Source: Cytophagales bacterium
GTDB taxonomy: Bacteria; Bacteroidota; Bacteroidia; Cytophagales; Spirosomataceae
NCBI GenBank assembly: GCA_028868395.1
Contig: JAGWUO010000051.1
Location: forward strand, 1 to 7,470
Direction: 5' to 3'
Length of the DNA stretch: 7,470 nucleotides
The notes beneath the pieces were generated by a model. That model saw only the letters and a program-made list of their open reading frames with translations. It did not search any database and had not been told where the DNA came from. How positions within the stretch are numbered: the stretch's first letter is position 1; every line of letters starts with the position of its first letter. Of this stretch, positions 1 through 6,647 are shown piece after piece. The translations under genes and the position numbers were made by a program.

Positions 1-2658
1 GATTACTTATACCGTAACGATGGAGGCAAATTCGTAGATGTGTCGAAAGAGTCCGGGATCTACCAAGCAGCGATGGGGTATGGTCTAGGAATTTCTGTGG
101 CGGACATTAACAATGATGGCTGGTTAGACATCTATGTGAGTAATGACTTCCACGAGGATGATTATTACTATATCAATCAAAAGGACGGTACGTATAAAGA
201 GGGTATTCGTGATCATTTCAAGCACTTGAGCCGTTTCTCGATGGGGTCTGATGTGGCGGACATTAACAACGATGGATTCCAAGATGTGATGACGCTGGAT
301 ATGTATCCAGATGACGAGAAAGTGGAGAAATCGTCTGTAGGAGAGGATCCGTTAGACATTTACATGTACAAATTGCAGTTCGGTTATTTCAATCAATACA
401 GCCGTAACTGCCTTCAGTTAAATATGGGAGGCCAAAAATTCTCCGACATCGCTGCCTCTTCTGGAGTCGCTGCGACAGACTGGAGCTGGTCGACGTTGAT
501 GAACGATTACGATGGCGATGGCATTAAAGATATCTTCATTTCGAATGGTATTTTACGTCGCCCGAATGACTTGGATTATCTGAAATTCGTGATAGGTGAT
601 TCGCTGCATTATGGCTTGCCTACGTCTGAGAAATTAGATCAGCAAGCGATTGATTTGATGCCGGATGGTCGCGTACACAATTACATTTTCAAAGGCGCGA
701 AGGATTTGCGCTTTGTGGATAAATCTTTGAAATGGGGATTTGAAGACAAAGGCGTTTCTAATGGATCGACGTATGCGGATTTAGACAATGATGGCGATTT
801 GGATTTAGTGACGAACAACCTGAATGAAAAGGCGAGTGTTTACCAAAACAACAGCCGCCAATTATTGAAGCATAATTTCGTCAAGATTAAATTCAAAGGC
901 GAGGGTGGTAATACCTTTGGTGTAGGGGCGAAGGTCATCTTGAAAACGAAGGACGGCCAACAATTGCAGCAGATGATGCCTACGCGTGGCTTTATGAGTT
1001 CGGTGGAACCTACTTTGCTTTTCGGAATTGGTGATTTACAGCAGGTGGATGAGATGCTCGTGATTTGGGAAAATGAAAAAATGCAGATCGTTAAGAATCC
1101 AAAGATTAATACCACCTTAACGATGGAGCAAAAGAATGCGAACGTAAACGTGAAAGATTACGTGTTCTCTGCGCCGGTGAAACCACTTTTTGAAGAGGTG
1201 ACTTCTAATCTGAATGTGCCGTATCAGCACCAGGAGAACGTGTATTTTGACTTCAATCGCGAATTGTTAATTCCATTTAAGGTTTCGATCGAAGGACCAA
1301 AAATCGCAGTGGGTGACGTGAATGGCGATGGTTTAGAGGATGTCTATTTAAGTGGTGCGAAATACCAGGCGGGTCAATTGTTGTTGCAAAAAGGTGCTGG
1401 CTTTGTAGTTTCGAACCAACCGGTTTTCAAGGCGGATTCATTGTATGAGGATGTAGATGCGTTGTTCTTTGACGCGGATGGTGATAAAGATTTAGATCTT
1501 TATGTAGTTACGGGTGGGAATGAATTCTATGACCAAATGCCGGAGCAATTCGATCGTTTGTATACGAACGATGGGAAAGGAAATTTCACCCGAGCGATAA
1601 ATGCGTTGCCTCCGATGTACGATAATAAATCGGTGGTACGTCCTTGTGATATTGATCGAGATGGCGATACGGATTTATTCGTAGGCGGTCGAGTGGTCGG
1701 ATATTCCTATGGCGCTTCTCCGCGTTCGTATTTATTAGTGAACGATGGGAAGGGACACTTTGCGGACAAGACGGTGGCTCTGGCTCCTGAATTGCGGGAA
1801 GCAGGAATGTTGACGGAGGCGATTTGGGCAGATATTGATACAGATGGAGATCAAGATTTAACGGTTGTGGGGGATTGGATGCCCATTAAGACTTTCGAAA
1901 ATAATAAGGGCAAATTCAAATTAATCGAGAACGGGTTGGAAGAGAAAACGGGATTCTGGTCAGGTATTACGGCGGCAGATTTTGACAAAGATGGTGATCT
2001 AGATTTCATCGTGGGAAATCTGGGTACGAATACGAAATTGCGTAAGGAACTAGATGGCCAATTGCGGATGCAGATTAAGGACATTGATAAGAATGATACG
2101 AAGGAGCACATTGTTTCTTACAATCGCGGAAATGACTGGTTCCCCATTAACAGTAAGGATGAAATGGGGAAACAGATTCCAAGTATCATCAATAAGAAAT
2201 ACACGGCCTACCATATGTTTGCGGGTAAGACGGTAGAGGAGATATTTGGCGATAAAGAATTAGAGGGAGCGGATGAAAAGCGTGTAAATACATTTGAATC
2301 GGTCTACTTAGAAAACCAAGGAAACAAGACCTTCAAAATGGTAGCACTTCCGGCATTAGCTCAAGTGTCTAAGATTATGGTATTGCGAACAGAAGATGTC
2401 GATAAAGATGGAAATCTCGACGTTATCGTAGGGGGTAACTTCAATGGAGCTTCGATGTACCAGGCGCGTTATGACGCATTCTTTGGTCTAATTCTGAAAG
2501 GAAATGGCAAAGGCGGTTTCAAAACCCTTATCCCAACAGACACAGGACTGATGCTTGAAGGCGACATTCGCGACATAAAGCAGGTGAAGACTACCGCAGG
2601 AATTTTGTACCTAGTGGCTCGTAACAACGATAAACTGCAGGTGTTTAAGAAATTATAG
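1..2658 (+). CDS. FG-GAP/VCBS repeat protein with ASPIC/UnbV domain (CRTAC1-like), 5'-partial
   Basis: Frame 1 is open from the first base, so the gene begins upstream. The GTG at base 40 is internal, because the preceding codons (DYLYRNDGGKFVD) already fit the family. 885 residues are visible. Ten Asp-rich calcium-type loops (DxDxDGxxD-like) start at visible residues 35, 87, 169, 260, 439, 491, 550, 611, 661 and 799. An ASPIC/UnbV domain lies between the fourth and fifth, at about 288-375 (FGVGAKV, then LLFGIGD and VIWENEK). This suggests two propeller-like regions flanking ASPIC. Family-typical segments include FSMGSDVADINNDG, ATDWSWSTLMNDYDGDG and a C-terminal VARNNDKLQVF, so the C-terminus looks complete. 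Long Bacteroidota relatives are roughly 1,100 residues, so about 200 N-terminal residues, probably with a lipoprotein or secretion signal, should be missing. Family knowledge suggests an exported calcium-stabilised binding or adhesion protein; the ligand is unknown. The stop codon is one base before the next gene. Confidence 0.93.
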   Translation, partial: DYLYRNDGGKFVDVSKESGIYQAAMGYGLGISVADINNDGWLDIYVSNDFHEDDYYYINQKDGTYKEGIRDHFKHLSRFSMGSDVADINNDGFQDVMTLDMYPDDEKVEKSSVGEDPLDIYMYKLQFGYFNQYSRNCLQLNMGGQKFSDIAASSGVAATDWSWSTLMNDYDGDGIKDIFISNGILRRPNDLDYLKFVIGDSLHYGLPTSEKLDQQAIDLMPDGRVHNYIFKGAKDLRFVDKSLKWGFEDKGVSNGSTYADLDNDGDLDLVTNNLNEKASVYQNNSRQLLKHNFVKIKFKGEGGNTFGVGAKVILKTKDGQQLQQMMPTRGFMSSVEPTLLFGIGDLQQVDEMLVIWENEKMQIVKNPKINTTLTMEQKNANVNVKDYVFSAPVKPLFEEVTSNLNVPYQHQENVYFDFNRELLIPFKVSIEGPKIAVGDVNGDGLEDVYLSGAKYQAGQLLLQKGAGFVVSNQPVFKADSLYEDVDALFFDADGDKDLDLYVVTGGNEFYDQMPEQFDRLYTNDGKGNFTRAINALPPMYDNKSVVRPCDIDRDGDTDLFVGGRVVGYSYGASPRSYLLVNDGKGHFADKTVALAPELREAGMLTEAIWADIDTDGDQDLTVVGDWMPIKTFENNKGKFKLIENGLEEKTGFWSGITAADFDKDGDLDFIVGNLGTNTKLRKELDGQLRMQIKDIDKNDTKEHIVSYNRGNDWFPINSKDEMGKQIPSIINKKYTAYHMFAGKTVEEIFGDKELEGADEKRVNTFESVYLENQGNKTFKMVALPALAQVSKIMVLRTEDVDKDGNLDVIVGGNFNGASMYQARYDAFFGLILKGNGKGGFKTLIPTDTGLMLEGDIRDIKQVKTTAGILYLVARNNDKLQVFKKL
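96..275 (+). repeat. Pair of near-identical 24-bp direct repeats encoding VADINNDG
   Basis: Bases 96-119 and 252-275 match at 23 of 24 positions; the only difference is T114 versus C270. Both copies encode the calcium-loop core VADINNDG in the same frame. The spacing is 156 bp, or 52 codons. This is most simply the DNA signature of a repeated FG-GAP blade, although third-position identity this complete is higher than between other loops of the gene. Confidence 0.75.
862..1125 (+). other. ASPIC/UnbV domain within the first gene
   Basis: Approximate span of visible residues 288-375. It follows the fourth Asp-rich loop (DLDNDGDLDLVTNN). It shows the expected order: a hydrophobic strand (FVKIKFKG), a G-x-G-A turn (FGVGAKVIL), a Gln-rich strand, a Gly-containing turn (RGFMSS), LLFGIGD, and a strand with Trp (VIWENEK). 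The recognition is by pattern, and the boundaries are good to about ten residues. Confidence 0.8.
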
Positions 2659-2662
2659 GATG
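2656..2662 (+). other. Tight stop/start junction between genes 1 and 2
   Basis: The TAG stop (2656-2658) is followed by a single G and then the ATG at 2660. The bases upstream of this ATG are A/T-rich with no convincing Shine-Dalgarno sequence, so re-initiation by ribosomes finishing gene 1 is the likely route. This is normal for Bacteroidota, which rely little on Shine-Dalgarno pairing. Confidence 0.75.
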
Positions 2663-4135
2663 CGCAAACTGCTGGTAATTGCCTTTTTTTCGGTTATAGC
2701 CTATGGCTTACCCAGCTGCTCGAACAAGGCAGCGGAAGGGAAAGAGCTGGCCAAAACCTATTGCGCCTCTTGCCATCTACTTCCAGATCCCGCGAGTTTG
2801 CCTAAAAACGTTTGGCAATACAGCACTTTGCCTTATATGGGCATTATGATGGGGGTGGATAAGGAGATTGGGATGTTAGAAAAACCGCTTTCTGATTATA
2901 CGATTCTTGGTCCTGGTTCCCAGATGATTCCAGATGAGGATTGGGAAAAAATCAAAGCGTATTATTTAGAGGAGGCGCCTAAGACCTTAGAAATGCCTGC
3001 CTACATCCCTTTAGCCACGGCTTCTATTTTTAAGCCTGAACCCATTGTAGCCACATTACCCGGAACGACCTTGCCTAATATGACGGCAGTTCGGATCGAT
3101 GCACGTCGCCATCAAATCACGGCAGGAGATCAGTCGAATCGCGTGATTTGGAAATGGGATGCTACGGGTAAATTACTGGAGACGAAGAAAGATCAAGATG
3201 CCTTGACGGACATAACCTTGTTAGGCTCCGAGACCTTGTATACGTTTATCGGGACAACGACACAGGCGAATCCAGATGTGAATGGATTTGTGAGTCAAGC
3301 TTCGACCGGTAAGAAATTAATACAAGGATTGAATCGCCCCATTGGGTTGGTATCCGCTAATTTGGACGGTGAGGCAGGCGATGAATTAATTACGTCTGAA
3401 TTCGGATTCAAAGTGGGTGGGATGAGCGTTTGGAAGCTGGAAAAAGGAGTCTATAAAAAGCAGGTGTTGAATCCCCAAACCGGTGCTACGAAAACGATTG
3501 TTCGCGATTTTACGGGGGACGGTAGACTCGATATTTTGGCACAATTCGCCCAAGGGGATGAGCGTATTTTGCTCTATGAAAATGTAGGTGGACTGAAGTT
3601 CAAAGAAAAACAACTGCTCCGTTTTCCCTCTATCTATGGATCTTCTTCGTTTGATGTGGTAGATATCGATGGAGATAAGGATCTAGATATTATTTACACC
3701 GCAGGCGATAATGCTGATTTTACAACGGTTTTGAAGCCTTACCACGGGATGTATGTTTTCGAGAATACCGGCGGATTTAACTTCAAGCAAAAGGCCTTCT
3801 TCTCTCAAAACGGAGCGACTAAAGTGATGCCAGGCGATTTTGATGGCGATGGTGATGCGGATTTGATTTCGATTGCTTTGTTCCCAGACGTGGCGGCTAG
3901 ACCGGGCGAAGGAGCGATGTATTTTGAAAATAAAAAAGGAACCTTTGTTCCGATGACTTTACCTATTCAACATTTGGGTCGTTGGTCCGTGATGGACGTG
4001 GCAGATCTGGATGGGGATGGGGATTTAGATGTAGCTTTAGGCTCACATGCAGTGGCTAAATTCCCACAAGGAGGATTTGACCCTCAATGGAAGCAGGCAA
4101 AAGGGCTGCTAATTTTACGAAATAAAACAAAATGA
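2660..4135 (+). CDS. Cytochrome c-type heme lipoprotein with FG-GAP repeats
   Basis: 491 residues, complete. The N-terminus has a Lys/Arg start, a hydrophobic stretch and a lipobox LPSC with Cys20 as the predicted lipidated residue, so it should be a membrane-anchored envelope lipoprotein. A c-type heme motif CASCH (35-39) follows, then PDPxxLPxxxW and LPYMG segments and an EDWEKIKAYYLEEAP helix (93-107). Met89, just before that helix, is the best candidate sixth heme ligand; several other Met residues exist. The rest is an FG-GAP propeller with Asp-rich loops at 283-291, 335-343, 393-401 and 449-457, plus a degenerate one near 234-242. The only cysteines are the lipobox Cys and the two heme Cys, which supports heme attachment. 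The role may be electron transfer or redox sensing at the surface; donor, acceptor and ligand are unknown. The 3' end overlaps the receptor start by 4 nt. Confidence 0.9.
   Translation: MRKLLVIAFFSVIAYGLPSCSNKAAEGKELAKTYCASCHLLPDPASLPKNVWQYSTLPYMGIMMGVDKEIGMLEKPLSDYTILGPGSQMIPDEDWEKIKAYYLEEAPKTLEMPAYIPLATASIFKPEPIVATLPGTTLPNMTAVRIDARRHQITAGDQSNRVIWKWDATGKLLETKKDQDALTDITLLGSETLYTFIGTTTQANPDVNGFVSQASTGKKLIQGLNRPIGLVSANLDGEAGDELITSEFGFKVGGMSVWKLEKGVYKKQVLNPQTGATKTIVRDFTGDGRLDILAQFAQGDERILLYENVGGLKFKEKQLLRFPSIYGSSSFDVVDIDGDKDLDIIYTAGDNADFTTVLKPYHGMYVFENTGGFNFKQKAFFSQNGATKVMPGDFDGDGDADLISIALFPDVAARPGEGAMYFENKKGTFVPMTLPIQHLGRWSVMDVADLDGDGDLDVALGSHAVAKFPQGGFDPQWKQAKGLLILRNKTK
2762..2776 (+). other. 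c-type heme attachment motif CASCH
   Basis: Codons 35-39 of the lipoprotein read Cys-Ala-Ser-Cys-His, the CxxCH signature for covalent heme binding through two thioethers with His39 as proximal ligand. It lies 15 residues after the predicted lipidated Cys20, so the heme domain would sit close to the membrane with the propeller distal. Confidence 0.88.
4132..4135 (+). other. ATGA start/stop overlap between genes 2 and 3
   Basis: The receptor ATG (4132-4134) overlaps the TGA stop of the heme lipoprotein (4133-4135). The leader just upstream is very A-rich (AAATAAAACAAA), a typical Bacteroidota start context, with no Shine-Dalgarno sequence. The overlap argues for translational coupling and supports this start codon, which is followed directly by a good signal peptide. 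Confidence 0.85.
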
Positions 4136-6645
4136 AAATAAGCCTAAGGGTAATCCTATTGTTGCTACTCTGTGGCCCCATGACTTTTGCCCAGCGCAAA
4201 GGTTATGTCATATTTAGTGGGAAAATCGTCGATGTAGAGAATAAAGCACCTATTGCTGGAGCTTCGGTCTTTTTCTCAGGTTCTTCTGCTGGAGGAACAA
4301 CAGATTCGTTAGGGGCGTTCACGGTGACCATTGCGGCTAGATCCTATCAAGTCATTGCGAGAAGTTTAGGTTATAAGTACAAAACTTTTCGCTTAGATCT
4401 CACTAAAAACACCCAAACTACCATCGAATTAGAACGCTCTGAGCAATTGTTAGGCGAGGTGGTTATCACCGCAGAAAAGGCCGATGCGAATGTCAATCGG
4501 GCGATGATGGGGGTGGAGAAAATGTCCTCCAAAACCTTGAAAAAACTGCCTACCTTAATGGGGGAGGCGGATGTGATTCGCAGTATTCTATTACTCCCTG
4601 GTGTTTCGACGGTAGGAGAGGGTGCCTCAGGATTCAACGTCCGCGGGGGTAATGTGGATCAAAACCTCGTTTTACTCGATGGAGTGCCCCTTTTTAATAC
4701 TTCCCATTTATTTGGATTCTTCACCGGTTTTAATGCCGATATGGTCCAAGATTTGAGTCTATACAAGGGAGGAATTCCGTCCATGTATGGAGGACGGGCC
4801 TCTTCGGTATTAGATGTGCGCGTGAAGGAAGGGGATTTCGAAAAGTGGTCATTGCAAGGTGGCGTAGGACCTATTTCGTCTCGTATTCTGGTAGATGGGC
4901 CTTTGATAAAAGGAAAGACTTCTCTCATTGTGGGTGCCCGCGGGTCGATTTCGGACTTTTATATGAAGTATTTTCCTAATCCGAGTTTAGCGAAAAGCAA
5001 GGCGGATTTCTATGATGTGAACTTTAAGTTGACACATCGTTTTGGGAAGAACCAGCGCATTTCTTTGTCAGGCTATGCGAGTAATGATGGCTTCAAATTT
5101 GCACAGGATACGTTGTATTCCTGGAATACGAAGGCACTAAGCTTTAAACATAATGCCTTATTGAAAGGGGATTTATCTCATAATTTCACCGCTTTTTACA
5201 GTGATTATACGTATGGAATTGAGGGCCAAAAACAAGGCTTGGAATTCCTTTGGAAACCATCCATCATTCAAACTTCCATCAAGGAAGAGTTGAGTAAGGA
5301 CTTAGGTAAATATGGTCGCTTAGATGTAGGTGCTGAATTATCGGCCATTACGAACGATGCGGGCAGTTTCTTGCCTAATTCGGCATCCTCAAAAGTAGAC
5401 AAATTTGCGATGTCCACAGAGCATACGCGGGAAATGGCGGCTTATGTGGGACATAGTTTACCCCTAGGAAAGAAATTAAGTTTGGATTACGGTCTTCGCT
5501 ATGCTTCTTATCAATTACTAGGTCCGGGTGATTTCTACCAATATAAACTAGGCACTCCCCGCGAAATTAATACGATCACGGACACCTTGCACGCGGCCTC
5601 GAATGAGGTGGTGGCGACGTATGGTGGATTCGAACCGCGTCTTTCGTTCGCCATTAAATTAGATACAAGCTTCTCGATCAAAATTGGCTTTAACCGTATG
5701 CAGCAGTTCCGCCATCTATTGTCTAATACGATGGCCGTTTCGCCCTCTGATATTTGGAAGAATTCGAATCAACAAATTCCTCCCCAAATCGCGGATCAAT
5801 ATTCCATCGGTTTCTTCAAGAACTTCACGAATGCCTCGAACGCTGTTTTCGAAACCTCTGCTGAATTTTATTACAAGAACATAAACAACGTGGTTGATTA
5901 TGTAGATGGTGCGCAATTATACTTAAATCCTACGGTGGAAACACAGTTATTGGTGGGGAAAGGGATGGCTTACGGGGGAGAATTCTTTTTGAAAAAGTCA
6001 CGAGGTAAACGATTGACGGGTTGGATTTCGTATACCTATGCGCGTACCTTTAGAACGATTCAGGCGAATGAGAATCAGAAGGAAGCTAATTTTGGTATAC
6101 AATTCCCTGCGAATTTTGATACGCCACACACCTTTAAATTTGTGTTGAATAATCGCTGGACGAACCGCATCTCATTCAATGCGAACTTTACCTACACGAC
6201 AGGTCGACCCATCACCTATCCAAACGGCCGTTACAAAATTTATTCGTTTAATGATTTGTATGATTATGCTGTGGCGACAGGTATATTTCCGCGACCAGGT
6301 TTAGACCAAACCTCTTATACTTATAATGGGACGAAGTACACGTATTTAACTTCGAAAGAGATTAAGGAATTATTAGATGGCTACTCCACCGCTTCTTTCA
6401 CGCTGAGAAATGCGGAACGCATTCCCGATTACATTCGCTTAGATGTGGGTATCACGATAGATCCTAAACCTGGCAAGCGTTGGCAAGGGAGCTGGAACTT
6501 CTCGATCTACAACTTATTAGGTCGCCAAAACGCCTACTCTGTCTACTTCCGTTCTTCGACCGGCGAAATCAACCAAGCGAAAACCTACCAATTGTCGGTT
6601 TTGGGCGCTGCGATTCCATCTATCACCTATAACTTCAAATTCTAA
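4132..6645 (+). CDS. TonB-dependent outer-membrane receptor with carboxypeptidase-regulatory-like domain
   Basis: 837 residues, complete. The signal peptide has a Lys/Arg start, a Leu-rich core and likely signal peptidase I cleavage after TFA (Ala20), leaving Gln21. Residues about 28-113 form a CarboxypepD_reg-like beta-sandwich (GKIVDVENKAPIAGASV, TTDSLGAFTV, RSLGYK), ending in GEVVITA, a candidate TonB-contact segment. The plug domain spans about 130-235 with the diagnostic GFNVRGGNVDQNLVLLDGVP (167-186) and YKGGIPSMYGGRASSVLDV. The remainder is a beta-barrel rich in alternating aromatic strands, ending in ITYNFKF with the C-terminal Phe expected for barrel insertion. At 837 residues, and with a DUF4249 partner rather than SusD, it is not a SusC-type glycan receptor. 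It would import a ligand across the outer membrane using TonB-ExbBD energy; the substrate cannot be told. No STN signalling domain is present. The mature protein appears to lack cysteine. Confidence 0.95.
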   Translation: MKISLRVILLLLLCGPMTFAQRKGYVIFSGKIVDVENKAPIAGASVFFSGSSAGGTTDSLGAFTVTIAARSYQVIARSLGYKYKTFRLDLTKNTQTTIELERSEQLLGEVVITAEKADANVNRAMMGVEKMSSKTLKKLPTLMGEADVIRSILLLPGVSTVGEGASGFNVRGGNVDQNLVLLDGVPLFNTSHLFGFFTGFNADMVQDLSLYKGGIPSMYGGRASSVLDVRVKEGDFEKWSLQGGVGPISSRILVDGPLIKGKTSLIVGARGSISDFYMKYFPNPSLAKSKADFYDVNFKLTHRFGKNQRISLSGYASNDGFKFAQDTLYSWNTKALSFKHNALLKGDLSHNFTAFYSDYTYGIEGQKQGLEFLWKPSIIQTSIKEELSKDLGKYGRLDVGAELSAITNDAGSFLPNSASSKVDKFAMSTEHTREMAAYVGHSLPLGKKLSLDYGLRYASYQLLGPGDFYQYKLGTPREINTITDTLHAASNEVVATYGGFEPRLSFAIKLDTSFSIKIGFNRMQQFRHLLSNTMAVSPSDIWKNSNQQIPPQIADQYSIGFFKNFTNASNAVFETSAEFYYKNINNVVDYVDGAQLYLNPTVETQLLVGKGMAYGGEFFLKKSRGKRLTGWISYTYARTFRTIQANENQKEANFGIQFPANFDTPHTFKFVLNNRWTNRISFNANFTYTTGRPITYPNGRYKIYSFNDLYDYAVATGIFPRPGLDQTSYTYNGTKYTYLTSKEIKELLDGYSTASFTLRNAERIPDYIRLDVGITIDPKPGKRWQGSWNFSIYNLLGRQNAYSVYFRSSTGEINQAKTYQLSVLGAAIPSITYNFKF

Positions 6646-6647
6646 TG
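6643..6647 (+). other. TAATG stop/start overlap between genes 3 and 4
   Basis: The receptor TAA (6643-6645) shares its last A with the ATG (6645-6647) of the DUF4249 gene. This is a classic coupling arrangement, which fixes the start of gene 4 and suggests linked production of receptor and lipoprotein. Confidence 0.85.

Noticed and set aside
40..42. GTG as the true start codon of the first gene
   Set aside because: The frame is open upstream to base 1, and the upstream residues (YRNDGGKFVD) match the family consensus preceding an FG-GAP loop, so the start lies outside the window.
840..1115. Minus-strand open frame of 91 codons
   Set aside because: It lies opposite the ASPIC domain of gene 1, has no recognisable domain and reads as a shadow of the coding strand. 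The other antisense frames (near 1851, 3386, 4371, 4659, 5716 and 6660) are rejected for the same reason.
2054..2236. Plus-strand 60-codon frame overlapping gene 1, and a similar 66-codon frame at 5684-5884 in the receptor
   Set aside because: Both lie fully inside well-supported genes in another frame and show no signal, motif or start context.
2684..2690. T7 run in the signal-peptide region of the heme lipoprotein as a phase-variation tract
   Set aside because: Seven Ts encoding Phe-Phe in a hydrophobic core is ordinary, and the frame is intact; there is no evidence for length variation from one sequence.
4132..4191. Cys14 of the receptor as a lipobox cysteine
   Set aside because: It is preceded by Leu residues without a small residue at -1, while a good signal peptidase I site follows at TFA-Q; TonB receptors are not normally lipoproteins of this kind.
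4132..6645. Receptor as a SusC-type glycan transporter with gene 4 as its SusD
   Set aside because: The receptor is too short for typical SusC and is followed by a DUF4249 protein, not a helical SusD/RagB protein.
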